Notes: generated by a model not told the origin, from the letters alone. A stretch of DNA of 64,000 bases from Treponema sp. (GCA_016294105.1 JAEDCN010000008.1:1-64000), one strand, 5' to 3'; positions 40,029 through 49,943 are shown, numbered from the stretch's first letter. Translations and numbers: made by a program.

Positions 40029-42905
40029 ATGGCAGAAAGCGATAAATTGATAGTGCGTGGTGCACGAGAACATAACCTGAAAAATATTGATGTGGAAATG
40101 CCGCGTAATAAGTTGGTGGTGATTTCTGGACTATCTGGTTCGGGAAAAAGCTCCTTAGCCTTTGATACTATTTTTGCAGAGGGACAGCGCCGTTACATGG
40201 AAAGCCTTTCCTCTTATGCCCGCCAGTTTTTGGGACGCATGGACAAGCCCGATATTGACTATATTGAAGGGCTTTCTCCCGCTATTTCCATTGAGCAGAA
40301 AACCACCCACCGTAATCCCCGCTCCACCGTGGGAACGGTAACGGAAATTTACGACTACTACCGCTTGTTGTTCGCCCGCATCGGTATTCCCCATTGTCCT
40401 GAGTGTGGTCGTGAGATTCGTGAGCAATCTACAGACCAAATCATAGATAGCGTTATGGCTTGGGAGGAGGGCTCCAAAATTCAGATTATGGCTCCTGTGG
40501 TGTTCCGCAAGAAAGGGGAGCATCAGAAGGTGCTGGAGGATGCTCGTAAGGCAGGTTATGTGCGGGCCCGTATTGACGGTATGATGGTGGAGCTGGAGGA
40601 CAGCATTAAGCTGGATAAGCAGAAGAAGCACTCCATCGATTTGGTGATTGACCGCATCATTCTGTCTGATCAGGTGAGAAAGCGAGTGGCTGCTTCGGTG
40701 GAAACTGCCTTGGAGGCTGCCAACGGTATGACCATTATTACCCGCCGCATTGGAGACACGGAGACGGAGCATTTTTTCTCCCAAAAGAATTCCTGTCCTG
40801 ACTGCGGTATTTCCATTCCAGAGCTGCAGCCACGGCTTTTTTCCTTTAACAATCCTGTGGGAGCTTGTCCTGATTGTACTGGTTTGGGGGAAACCATGGA
40901 GTTTGACCTAGATTTGATTGTGCCGGATAAAACCAAGTCCTTTGACGAAGGGGCCTTTGGTTCCTACAATCCTACCTCTGGCTGGCAGCGGGCTCGGTTC
41001 CAGGCTTTGGCAGATGAATACGGCTTTAGTCTCTCGGACCCCTACGAAAAACTGACCCCAGAACAGCAGAAGGTGTTGTTCTTCGGCAGCTCCAAGCCCA
41101 TCCATTTTGTATACCACAAGCAAAGCGGGGAGGGCCATTCTGTGTACAACAAGCCCTGGCCAGGAATCTTTGCAGACTTGCGGCGACGACAAATGGAAAG
41201 CTTTTCTGAGGCCCAACGAGAAAGCTATGAGAAATTCATGGTGCATCGCCAGTGTACCAGCTGTGGTGGCTTCCGTTTGAAAAAAGAGGCCCTGGCGGTA
41301 ACGGTGGGTGGCAAGAATATTTTCCAGCTGACGGAGCTTTCTGTGGGAGATTCCATCGAGTTTTTTAACAATCTCCAGCTGACGGAGACAGAAAACCATA
41401 TTGCTCGCCAAATCAAAAAGGAGATTCAAGATCGGCTTTCCTTTATGAAGAACGTGGGCTTGGACTACCTTACCTTGGAGCGTCAAGCTGCCACCTTGTC
41501 TGGTGGTGAGGCTCAGCGTATTCGTCTTGCCACCCAAATTGGTTCTAGCCTCATGGGGGTTTTGTATATCCTTGATGAGCCTTCTATCGGCTTACACCAG
41601 CGGGACAACCAGCGACTTATCGATACCCTGACCTATTTGCGTAATCTGGGAAACACCTTGGTGGTGGTGGAACATGATGAGCAAACGCTTCGTACTGCCG
41701 ACTGGATTATTGACTTAGGGCCTGGAGCTGGTGTCCACGGAGGAAATGTGGTGGCTTCGGGAACTCCAGAGGAGGTGATGCTGGTGCCAGAAAGCCTAAC
41801 GGGACAGTATCTTGCAGGCACACTGAAAATGGATATTCCCAGTCAGAGGCGGGAAGGAAACGGCAAGTTCATTACCTTGGCTGGAGTGACGGAGCACAAC
41901 CTGAAGGATGTAACCGTGGAGATTCCTCTGGGAAAATTCGTGTGCATTACGGGAGTTTCTGGCTCTGGAAAATCCACCTTGCTCAGTGACGTGTTCTTTC
42001 CTGCTGTTTCCAACAAGATTATGCGTTCCAGTCTGCCTGTGGGAGCCTACAAGGAAATTACTGGCTTGGAGCACATCGACAAGGTAATTAACATTGACCA
42101 AAGCCCCATTGGCCGTACCCCCCGCTCAAATCCTGCCACCTACGTGGGAGTTTTTGATGGCATCCGTGAATTGTATGCGAGCTTGCCAGAGGCAAAGGCT
42201 CGGGGCTTTAAGAATGGACGCTTTAGCTTTAACGTAAAGGGTGGTCGTTGTGAGCATTGTCAGGGTGCGGGAACAATTACCATCGAAATGAACTTTTTGC
42301 CTGACGTATACATTCCCTGTGAGGTGTGTCGTGGCGCTCGCTTTAATCAGGAGACGCTGGATGTGCGGTACAAGGGCAAGAATATTGCAGATGTGCTGGC
42401 TATGACCATTGAGGAGGCGGCAGAATTCTTTGCCCACATTCCCCACATTGCCCGCAAGCTGGATACCCTGCTTTCCGTGGGATTGGGCTATGTCCAGATG
42501 GGGCAGTCCGCCTTGACCCTGTCTGGTGGTGAGGCTCAGCGGGTAAAGCTGGCCAACGAGCTGGCTCGTCGTTCCACCGGTAAGACCTTGTATATTCTGG
42601 ATGAGCCCACTACAGGCCTGCATTTTGCCGACGTAAAGCAGCTGATGGAGGTTATCCAGCGGTTGGTGGATCAGGGCAACACGGTGGTGATGATTGAGCA
42701 TAACCTAGATGTAATTCTCCAAGCGGATCATATTATTGACATGGGGCCAGAGGGTGGTTTCCGTGGTGGTATGGTGGTGGTAACAGGAACTCCAGAGGAA
42801 GTGGCTTTGTGCAAGGAATCCTACACGGGGCTGTACGTGAAGGAAATGCTGGATCGTCACGCTCAGGGGCTACCAGGCTTGGGAGTTGGTGGTGTTGCCC
42901 TCTAG
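40029..42905 (+). CDS. uvrA: Excinuclease ABC subunit A
   Basis: A 958-residue UvrA with two ABC ATPase modules. The first Walker A is SGLSGSGKSSLAFDT and the second GVSGSGKSTLLSD; both LSGGEAQR signatures are present. Zinc-finger cysteines occur as CPECGREI, CPDCGISI with CPDCTGLG, and CEHCQGAG with CEVCRGARF. It recognises bulky DNA lesions and loads UvrB. ATG follows ACGGAG. I see no convincing SOS box in the upstream gap. It precedes lptD, as I recall for T. pallidum (TP0514-TP0515). Confidence 0.97.
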   Translation: MAESDKLIVRGAREHNLKNIDVEMPRNKLVVISGLSGSGKSSLAFDTIFAEGQRRYMESLSSYARQFLGRMDKPDIDYIEGLSPAISIEQKTTHRNPRSTVGTVTEIYDYYRLLFARIGIPHCPECGREIREQSTDQIIDSVMAWEEGSKIQIMAPVVFRKKGEHQKVLEDARKAGYVRARIDGMMVELEDSIKLDKQKKHSIDLVIDRIILSDQVRKRVAASVETALEAANGMTIITRRIGDTETEHFFSQKNSCPDCGISIPELQPRLFSFNNPVGACPDCTGLGETMEFDLDLIVPDKTKSFDEGAFGSYNPTSGWQRARFQALADEYGFSLSDPYEKLTPEQQKVLFFGSSKPIHFVYHKQSGEGHSVYNKPWPGIFADLRRRQMESFSEAQRESYEKFMVHRQCTSCGGFRLKKEALAVTVGGKNIFQLTELSVGDSIEFFNNLQLTETENHIARQIKKEIQDRLSFMKNVGLDYLTLERQAATLSGGEAQRIRLATQIGSSLMGVLYILDEPSIGLHQRDNQRLIDTLTYLRNLGNTLVVVEHDEQTLRTADWIIDLGPGAGVHGGNVVASGTPEEVMLVPESLTGQYLAGTLKMDIPSQRREGNGKFITLAGVTEHNLKDVTVEIPLGKFVCITGVSGSGKSTLLSDVFFPAVSNKIMRSSLPVGAYKEITGLEHIDKVINIDQSPIGRTPRSNPATYVGVFDGIRELYASLPEAKARGFKNGRFSFNVKGGRCEHCQGAGTITIEMNFLPDVYIPCEVCRGARFNQETLDVRYKGKNIADVLAMTIEEAAEFFAHIPHIARKLDTLLSVGLGYVQMGQSALTLSGGEAQRVKLANELARRSTGKTLYILDEPTTGLHFADVKQLMEVIQRLVDQGNTVVMIEHNLDVILQADHIIDMGPEGGFRGGMVVVTGTPEEVALCKESYTGLYVKEMLDRHAQGLPGLGVGGVAL

Positions 42906-42950
42906 TCCAGTGAAAATTTGACGACTGTGGATTTTTGAGGAGTGGTGCAG

Positions 42951-45900
42951 GTGTCCCTGGGGTTCAAATGCAGGTATAGTATTTTTCTCTTGTGCTTTCT
43001 TTGGTGCGGGGCTCTGTGTCTCTTTGCAGACTCTAGTACTGTCACCATAGAAAGCGCCCGCACTACCTCCTATTACACTGATGAAACTACAGAGGACGAG
43101 ATAATTGTTTTTACTGGGGATGTAGAGATTTCTGTGGTGCAGGGAAAAAGCACTAGCCGCATTCAGGCTGACCAGGTGAACTTCAACCGCAGCAAGGGCT
43201 TGCTGTACGCCTACGGCTCTGTTTCCCTGGAGCGGACTTCTAGTTCAGGTGAACCTGAAATCCTTACGGCAGAAAGTCTCTTGTTCGATATAAACTCGGA
43301 GGAAGGTATCTTCAATTCTGGTACGGTACTACAGCTTGATGCAGGTGCATTAAGGCTTGATACCCAGTCCCAGATGGTGGTTTCCTCCGACCTGTTTGCT
43401 GTGGATGATTCAGGTGTGATTGCATTCAAGAATGGAAGCCTAACTTTTTGTGAGGAACCTGATCCCCACTGGAAGATAAATGCTTCCCGCATCTGGCTTT
43501 TGCCTGGCAATGAATTTGCCTTTGCCAATGCCCTTTTGTATGTGGGAAAGGTTCCCATCATGTACTTTCCCTTATTCTATTATCCCAAGGATGAATTGGT
43601 TTTTAATCCTGTTTTTGGCTATGATCAGCGGAAGGGCTATTTCATTCAAACCACCACCTATTTTATCGGCCGAAAGAAACCAGCTGAAAAGCAGGGTGGT
43701 GATTCCATCTTCAGCTTTCTAAACAGCTCCACCATGTACAAGCAGCGGAGAGAAGGTCTTGTGTTGCGAAATTTGGAAGAGCAGGATACGGAAAAATATC
43801 CCCATACTTTAAAATTACTGGCAGATTACTACACTAATCTTGGTGGACTTGTAGGCGTTGAGGGAATATTCACTCCAGAAAATGAGTATATCTCCAAATT
43901 GGATTTTTCCTTGAACTTGGGATTTAGCCGCACCTTGTTTCCCATTGGTAGTGGAGCAGGATGGTATGTCCCCTACGATGAGCGGGGAGACTTCCATTAC
44001 AATTTCTCCAATTTTGCTGGCGTGATTTTACCCTTCCGGTATCGTGGCCATTTTACTATGAGCCTAAGCAAGCCCTTTTCCCTAACCGTTGATCTTCCCC
44101 TATACTCCGATCCCTTCTTCAATCAGGATTTTCTGGCAAATCGGCAAGAAACAATGGACTGGTTCAATTTTCTCATGTCCAGCGGTACGGGGGATTTTTC
44201 TACAACGGGAAATACCACCGGGGAGGTTTCCTCCTTTTTGTGGAAGGTGACGGCATCCTATTCTCCATCAATTCCCTCGGTGCTTAAGCCCTATCTGTCC
44301 TCCCTGAGCTTTTCTCCAGGATTCAACTTGGCTTTTTATTCTCTTACTGATACTACAGGTATGACAGGGGAGGAGGCCAGGGTAAGTCCCAACAGAAAAA
44401 CCTTTTATCCAGGTCTTGTCAAGCCATTCTATCTGAGCGCAAGCGTTTCTGGCACCTTGTTTGAGTATCCTGTTCCAGAAAAGACGTCAGCCGATAGGAG
44501 CAGGATTATCAAGCAGGTTCCTAGGGCAGAGCTCAATGTACCCGACGCCTTTTTGAGCGAGCGGGAAACAGAGGCCCTTCTTGCAGACTCCGCTGGTGGG
44601 GAGGAGGTGACAGACGGGGAAAACAAGGAGGGGCTGGAGGAACAGGAAATTCCTTTGGAGGAATCTCTGGATCCCTTGGCATCACTTTCCTTGCCTGAAA
44701 TTTCTGTTTCAGTACCCTCTCTTAAAACGGTAGACAAGGGCTTTCAGTATAAGCTGACCTATTCTACCACACCGAATTTTTCCTCGGAAATCGGTTATTC
44801 TGCACCGCAAAAATCTTCTGAATTTGACTGGAGCAATATTAACTCCACCTTTGTCTATCTTACGGTACCAACCCAGCTTTCTAGCAACATGAAGTATGGC
44901 AATTCCCTGCTGGGAATGAACAACACCTTGAATTTTACTCCAGTGATCCAGCGGCATCCTATGTACAAGGATGAATCCAAGGCACAGACTATCAAGCGGA
45001 ATGACTATGTTGCCCAAAGGATGGATTTGGGCAGCAGCAATTCATTGTCCCTGTCTCCCTTTGTGTATAGCCCGATTTTCTCCGGCACCACTATCAGCTG
45101 GAATAGCAATATTCGGTTAGTCCGTACAAAATTTATCGGTACTGCGGATGAGCCCCAATGGGAGTACCAGCTGCCAGAATGGAATGAGAATTCCTTTTCC
45201 ACCCATAATCTTACCACGAATTTTAAAAGTCAGCTGGGAAAATTTTCTCAACAGTTGAGTTACACTACCGTTTTGCCTCCATTGCGGGAATCCCATTCAG
45301 GAACTATTACTTTGGGCTTTCCCTACGTAACCGCCAGTTTTGGAGCAGGAATTCAACGGAAAAGCATTACGGACAAGGAATGGATATATCAACCTATACA
45401 GCAGAGCCTTAGTCTTTCCCTGTTAGAAAATAAGCTGGTGCTGAGTGAAAGCTACCGATACAATGTGGCGGAAGGCTATCATGATAGCTTCTCTGTAAAG
45501 CTTTCAGGCTATGGGTTCTCTGCCGATTACGTTGTGCAGCATGTTGCAGGCTATGATTACGACAAGCTTTTAGGATGGAAACTCAAGAGCCAAAAGATTT
45601 TTCAGCCATCTCATCTTGATTTGAGATATGGCTCTGGTTCCACTAAAAGGTTGTATTTTTGGAAAAACAGGATTTCTCTTTATGGGAGTCTTGATACAAG
45701 TGTCAAGCTTGATTTTCTGCGGCCTACGAGCAGCTACTTTACCTTTTCTCCATCCCTTTCCTTTGCTGTTAAGGATTTTCTTACCATTACCTTCAAGGCA
45801 AATTCTCGCAATGAAGTGATTTATCGATATATTCAGAGGGCAACAGATTTTGAGCCGAAAATTCCTGGAGAAGAAAATATTTTCTTGGATTTATGGAATT

Positions 45901-46157
45901 CCTTTGCCTTTTGGGATGAAAATAAACGAAAAGCTTCTGGATTTAAACTCAAGTCTTTTGACATAGCTGTTTCCCATGAGCTGCATGACTGGACCATGAG
46001 CTCCCAGTTTTCTATTTCTCCCAGAATCGTTTCTGAGAATGGAAGGCGCTTCTATGATTTCAGTCCATACTTCACCCTTTCTGTGGTTTGGAAGCCCATG
46101 AACAGCATGAAAACCACTATCGAAGACAAGTATGGTACGGTAACATTGAATCCGTGA
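42951..46157 (+). CDS. lptD: LptD/OstA-like outer-membrane assembly protein
   Basis: About 1068 residues. A signal peptide (first 27 residues, ending CLFAD) is followed by an OstA/LptA-like jelly-roll segment (IIVFTGDVEISVVQGKSTSR; ADQVNFNRSKGLLYAYGSV) and a very long beta-barrel region ending in TVTLNP. LptD inserts lipopolysaccharide in diderms; treponemes lack classical LPS, so the transported lipid may differ. An acidic low-complexity stretch of about 50 residues (EEVTDGENKEGLEEQEIP and neighbours) interrupts the barrel. GTG 42951 is preferred to GTG 42942 because GAGGAG lies at proper distance. Confidence 0.75.
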   Translation: MSLGFKCRYSIFLLCFLWCGALCLFADSSTVTIESARTTSYYTDETTEDEIIVFTGDVEISVVQGKSTSRIQADQVNFNRSKGLLYAYGSVSLERTSSSGEPEILTAESLLFDINSEEGIFNSGTVLQLDAGALRLDTQSQMVVSSDLFAVDDSGVIAFKNGSLTFCEEPDPHWKINASRIWLLPGNEFAFANALLYVGKVPIMYFPLFYYPKDELVFNPVFGYDQRKGYFIQTTTYFIGRKKPAEKQGGDSIFSFLNSSTMYKQRREGLVLRNLEEQDTEKYPHTLKLLADYYTNLGGLVGVEGIFTPENEYISKLDFSLNLGFSRTLFPIGSGAGWYVPYDERGDFHYNFSNFAGVILPFRYRGHFTMSLSKPFSLTVDLPLYSDPFFNQDFLANRQETMDWFNFLMSSGTGDFSTTGNTTGEVSSFLWKVTASYSPSIPSVLKPYLSSLSFSPGFNLAFYSLTDTTGMTGEEARVSPNRKTFYPGLVKPFYLSASVSGTLFEYPVPEKTSADRSRIIKQVPRAELNVPDAFLSERETEALLADSAGGEEVTDGENKEGLEEQEIPLEESLDPLASLSLPEISVSVPSLKTVDKGFQYKLTYSTTPNFSSEIGYSAPQKSSEFDWSNINSTFVYLTVPTQLSSNMKYGNSLLGMNNTLNFTPVIQRHPMYKDESKAQTIKRNDYVAQRMDLGSSNSLSLSPFVYSPIFSGTTISWNSNIRLVRTKFIGTADEPQWEYQLPEWNENSFSTHNLTTNFKSQLGKFSQQLSYTTVLPPLRESHSGTITLGFPYVTASFGAGIQRKSITDKEWIYQPIQQSLSLSLLENKLVLSESYRYNVAEGYHDSFSVKLSGYGFSADYVVQHVAGYDYDKLLGWKLKSQKIFQPSHLDLRYGSGSTKRLYFWKNRISLYGSLDTSVKLDFLRPTSSYFTFSPSLSFAVKDFLTITFKANSRNEVIYRYIQRATDFEPKIPGEENIFLDLWNSFAFWDENKRKASGFKLKSFDIAVSHELHDWTMSSQFSISPRIVSENGRRFYDFSPYFTLSVVWKPMNSMKTTIEDKYGTVTLNP

Positions 46158-46245
46158 CATATCTGGCTTTCAAATCTTTGTTGATAAGGCGATAAAGCTT
46201 GACTTTCTTGAAGAGTTAGTTTACCTTAACTGTAAGGAGATGAAA

Positions 46246-46452
46246 ATGATTAACTATATCATTGGTTTTGGTGTTGCCGCTTTGGTGATTTTTCTAGTGG
46301 CTCGAGGAATAAAGCGGAGTGCCAGTGGCAAGTCAATGGGCTGCGGCTGTGGGTGTGGATGTACGACCTGCTCTTCTCGTGGCTCCTGCCACACTTTTTC
46401 CGCAGATAGCGGTGAAAAAACTCAGTGCTCCCCACCAATATGTAAAAAGTAA
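46246..46452 (+). CDS. FeoB-associated Cys-rich small membrane protein
   Basis: A 68-residue protein: one N-terminal membrane helix (INYIIGFGVAALVIFLVARG) and a Cys/Gly-rich tail with GCGCGCGCTTCSS and further cysteines. This is the pattern of the FeoB-associated cysteine-rich family, usually beside ferrous-iron transporters. No feoA or feoB lies in the window. ATG 46246 is chosen because AAGGAG is seven bases upstream; ATG 46240 abuts it. Metal or iron-sulfur handling at the membrane is inferred from composition. Confidence 0.65.
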   Translation: MINYIIGFGVAALVIFLVARGIKRSASGKSMGCGCGCGCTTCSSRGSCHTFSADSGEKTQCSPPICKK

Positions 46453-46512
46453 AAAAATTACAAAACCAGGTAAAAAAAGTGCAAACCTCCTGCAAAAATC
46501 AGATTTATAATT

Positions 46513-46555
46513 GAACCATAGTTTTTTGTTGTGTAAGGAGGAATAATTATGGTTC
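46513..46555 (+). promoter_or_regulatory. Inverted repeat pairing the start codon of the GH98-like gene
   Basis: GAACCATA (46513-46520) is complementary to TATGGTTC (46548-46555), which includes the ATG. The AAGGAGG site (46535-46541) lies in the 27-base loop. Folding would bury the start codon while exposing the ribosome site. Confidence 0.4.
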
Positions 46556-48642
46556 CTAAATTAAGGCGTTGCAATGATGCGAGGTTAGATAAGCGTTCAG
46601 CTTATGTTGTTATCCCCCCCCCCCGTATATCTCCCTCATCGGCAAGGAGAAATTCTCTCTCAACAATAGGACTGTTTAGTAGTTTTCTCTGCCTTTTCGT
46701 TGTATTTTGTACGTCTGTCCTTTCCGGGTGCTTTGGACTTGTTGGAGGAACTGAAATTGACGGCTCCGGAGGAAAATTTGAAGGTCCGCTGACAGCTACA
46801 AATGCAGATCCCCTGCTGATTGTATCTGGATATGCAACCCATCTCAATGGTATGTATGATCCTTCCAGACCTGATGATATAAACTGGTGGGAAGGCTGGC
46901 AAAATATAGAGATGGTATGGAATTCCATTCCAGATTCACTCAAGCCCTATTCTTGTTTTTCATTTCATACAAATTTTATTGTTGGCTCCCGGAGAGGCAC
47001 TTATGGGCCTTATGCTGGTGACGATGCCCTGAAAAGGTGGTTTGAAGACCAAATAAAAATTTGCCAGCGCAATAAAATCCCTGTAGTTCCAGTTGTTTGG
47101 TCCGCATGGCCTGATTGGTATGCCTTTAATGAAATTGATCCCAGTAAGACAGAATGGCGACAATGGCTTGAATACATGGTGAAAACCTATAGTTGTATAA
47201 AGGGATTTGTCTCTACTGAAAATCATCATACTACTGTAGAAAATAATGTTCCACGATTCAATAGTTGGCTAGAGTTTTGTGATCAGTATGATTTGAAGTT
47301 TATTATCGGTGACTCGGCAAACTCAATCTACAAATACACCACGGATCCTACTTTTGTTGAAGCCGTAAAAAAGTACGGAAAAGATCACCTCATTATGAAT
47401 GTTAAGGATACAAAACCACTGCGTTGGGCAATTGGCTATTCATATATGCAGGGATTGTGGTTGAACGATCAGAATTATGCTTATGGAGCTCTGATTGATA
47501 CATGGACTTGGAACCTGAGGGGACAGACAAAGCTCGGGTCTACTGCAAACAATCAGTCAGAGTCAGTACGTCAGGCATTGATATACCCAGAGGGCTTGTT
47601 ACACAACTATCTCATGACTCAATATATCAATGGTGCCACAATATTTAATTTTGAGATTCCCTGGCAAGTTTATGGTATCAAGGGTAAAACAAGCGAAGTT
47701 ATGGCAAATGTTATCGCTCCATTTTTCCAGTGGATGGTGGAAAATCCTGCTCCTTCCAAAGATGAAATCCTGGAGATGACAAAATATGTTTTTCATGGGG
47801 ATGGAATGGCTGAAGGAGCCAACAACTATGAAAAACTGTACCCTGATGGAATGCTGTTAGGTCTTGTAAGAGAGCTGCATAAAACTGGCCGCTATGGTCT
47901 TGTTCCGGGATTGTTGCAGGAGCTGGAACCTAATGGTGGTCTGAAAAGCGCCATAGATGGGGGAAGGATAGAAAAATTTGACGGCACTCCCAATATGAAT
48001 TCTGATAATTTGATTGCACAAAACCTATGGGAAGAAAAATACCCAGACAAGTCTTTGAATTCAACTCTTGGTTCTGGAAAAACACCTGCATTTGTAGCTC
48101 ATAGAAATACATCAGGAACGGGTAACAAGGATACCTGGTATTTGTACAACTATATTTTCAATGACGCTGGGGCATTTACTCCCGGTAATGAATCATTACA
48201 GTATGCAAAGATTCCTTTGGGTGGAATTAGTAGTGGCAAGAGTCTGGAAATAGCTATGACTCCCCATACAGGGGTAATCGTTAAAGAAGTCGAAGCGGGT
48301 AAAATTGAAGTTTTCATGTCCAATTATCGTTTGAATAAGGATCATGTCATGGATGGTCCTCCCAATGGAATTGTAGCAGGTGGAGTCTATATCGGTGGTT
48401 CGCCACTGGCTGCCTATACTTGGATTGAAGACAATATGACTTCTGGTGGAATCAATGTTCCAGCAAATATTGCTAACGGTATTCGGAATACGGTCTTTAC
48501 TTTTTCAGGTGTAGAGTATTTTTCACCAAAAATAACTCAAAACCAAGAGAATAGTCCTAGTACCCTTAATCCTCGTGCCAGTGATAAATCTATCACAGTG
48601 ACAGGAAATGGCTGGATTAGATTTGAAGTGTCGTATCAATGA
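46549..48642 (+). CDS. Lipoprotein resembling GH98 glycoside hydrolases, with in-frame poly-C tract
   Basis: A 697-residue protein. Residues 1-36 are basic and precede a lipoprotein signal with lipobox LSGC (Cys61). The mature part resembles the GH98 catalytic (TIM-barrel) region: DPLLIVSGYATHLNG, MVWNSIPDSLKPYSCFSF, IPVVPVVWSAWPDWY, and IKGFVSTENHHT with a candidate acid Glu224. GH98 enzymes cut galactosidic bonds in fucosylated blood-group glycans. A C-terminal beta region follows (from about residue 500). Eleven C at 46614-46624 encode part of residues 22-26; a tract of 10 or 12 C would bring stops within about 25 codons. ATG 46549 follows AAGGAGG, and no later start precedes the signal peptide. 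The GH98 call rests on remembered motifs and is moderate. Confidence 0.55.
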   Translation: MVPKLRRCNDARLDKRSAYVVIPPPRISPSSARRNSLSTIGLFSSFLCLFVVFCTSVLSGCFGLVGGTEIDGSGGKFEGPLTATNADPLLIVSGYATHLNGMYDPSRPDDINWWEGWQNIEMVWNSIPDSLKPYSCFSFHTNFIVGSRRGTYGPYAGDDALKRWFEDQIKICQRNKIPVVPVVWSAWPDWYAFNEIDPSKTEWRQWLEYMVKTYSCIKGFVSTENHHTTVENNVPRFNSWLEFCDQYDLKFIIGDSANSIYKYTTDPTFVEAVKKYGKDHLIMNVKDTKPLRWAIGYSYMQGLWLNDQNYAYGALIDTWTWNLRGQTKLGSTANNQSESVRQALIYPEGLLHNYLMTQYINGATIFNFEIPWQVYGIKGKTSEVMANVIAPFFQWMVENPAPSKDEILEMTKYVFHGDGMAEGANNYEKLYPDGMLLGLVRELHKTGRYGLVPGLLQELEPNGGLKSAIDGGRIEKFDGTPNMNSDNLIAQNLWEEKYPDKSLNSTLGSGKTPAFVAHRNTSGTGNKDTWYLYNYIFNDAGAFTPGNESLQYAKIPLGGISSGKSLEIAMTPHTGVIVKEVEAGKIEVFMSNYRLNKDHVMDGPPNGIVAGGVYIGGSPLAAYTWIEDNMTSGGINVPANIANGIRNTVFTFSGVEYFSPKITQNQENSPSTLNPRASDKSITVTGNGWIRFEVSYQ
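46614..46624 (+). repeat. Run of 11 C, candidate phase-variation tract
   Basis: A homopolymer of 11 cytosines near the 5' end of a surface-lipoprotein gene, long enough for slipped-strand mispairing. The present length keeps the frame open; either neighbouring length closes it. Confidence 0.75.
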
Positions 48643-48677
48643 TATGGTTTTATACATAAGCGTGAAAGGAGATTTCT

Positions 48678-49943
48678 ATGAAAAAAATTTTTATCGTAAT
48701 CAGTTTGTTGGTTTTTACTGTTCCTCTGTGGGCTCAGTTTGTTATAAGTAGTTCTGTTGGTGGTAGCACTGATATTTTTAGAGGAAATATTTCCCTCAGA
48801 GACGGAGAGTTTGTATCGGAATCTTATAAAGGATTTACATCTCCAACCTTTTCCGATACCAATTTTTCTTTGGAATACAATTGGGAGGATACAGCTGGTT
48901 TCGTTTTAAAATTAAATGCTCCAACAAACCTTAAGGATTGGGGAGACAGGAAGGTTTTTGAGGGAACCTATGGTTGGTTACGTTTTGGGGATATTGTTCG
49001 ATTGGAAGCTGGTCTTTTCAATAGAAGAAAGGCAAATAAGGTGAACGATGTTTTGGATGAATGGCATCTAGGCTATGTTACAGCTGGTGGCGATTTGATA
49101 GAAACTGATGCATTGTCTCATCTTGTTGTAGATGTATATGCAGGTCCAGTTGCCATTGAATTTGCACCAGTTCAAGAGCTGGGAATTGATTTCCTGAATG
49201 CTAGTGAAGACGGCACTGGAACAAGCCCCTATACAAGAAAATTCCATGGTGCTGTACGATTGTCTGGAACCATCTTGGATATGATTCAGTTGACAAGTGT
49301 TTATTCACCCCGATATAGTTGGCAGTCAGACTCACAAAAAGAACCAACGGATTTTCAGCCAGATGTGATATCCTTCGGTCACCTTTATGGGGTATTCATG
49401 GATGCAGTGCTGTTTCAAGATTTTGATTTTATGCTTGGTTATAGCGGTGGCTTACAACAGGAGAGTAGAGATGGTGGTTCAGATTCAGTTAGCAATATTT
49501 CCAATGTATACCATGGTATTGATTTGAGAGCTGGTATAAATTTATTTGACAAGATACGATTAGAAAGTCATAATAATTTTACTTTCGGAAGCAATCTCAA
49601 CGGCACTTATGAGGGGATGATTTGGAAAGATGGAGTACGACAAAAATCCTTTAGTACATGGAATGGTGTAGGACTTCGTTATCGAGTAATTGACAATATG
49701 GATTTAGATTTTGTTGTATCCAATAAATATCGTCTTAATTATAAAGATGATACTGAGCAGCTTTATGAAAACATACTCCAATTAAAGCCATCTGTAAAAT
49801 ACTTCTTCAATGAAAAGATTTTTGTAAAAGCGGGAGTTACATTGGAATATAAAGTGTATCAGGACAAGAAAGAGGGGATGAAAGGTACAAAATATGAAGA
49901 CTTTATTCCATCAATTCCTGTTTCATTTTGTATAGGATTTTAA
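48678..49943 (+). CDS. Outer-membrane beta-barrel protein of unknown function
   Basis: A 421-residue protein with a signal peptide (residues 1-19, cut near LWA-QF). The mature part shows alternating hydrophobic strands (FSLEYNWEDTAGFVLKLNA; LVVDVYAGPVAIEFA) and ends in FCIGF, the terminal-phenylalanine pattern recognised by the BAM complex. It lies 35 bases after the GH98-like lipoprotein, with AAAGGAG before the ATG, so the two are probably co-expressed. It may be a porin for released glycans; this is inferred from adjacency only. Confidence 0.65.
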   Translation: MKKIFIVISLLVFTVPLWAQFVISSSVGGSTDIFRGNISLRDGEFVSESYKGFTSPTFSDTNFSLEYNWEDTAGFVLKLNAPTNLKDWGDRKVFEGTYGWLRFGDIVRLEAGLFNRRKANKVNDVLDEWHLGYVTAGGDLIETDALSHLVVDVYAGPVAIEFAPVQELGIDFLNASEDGTGTSPYTRKFHGAVRLSGTILDMIQLTSVYSPRYSWQSDSQKEPTDFQPDVISFGHLYGVFMDAVLFQDFDFMLGYSGGLQQESRDGGSDSVSNISNVYHGIDLRAGINLFDKIRLESHNNFTFGSNLNGTYEGMIWKDGVRQKSFSTWNGVGLRYRVIDNMDLDFVVSNKYRLNYKDDTEQLYENILQLKPSVKYFFNEKIFVKAGVTLEYKVYQDKKEGMKGTKYEDFIPSIPVSFCIGF

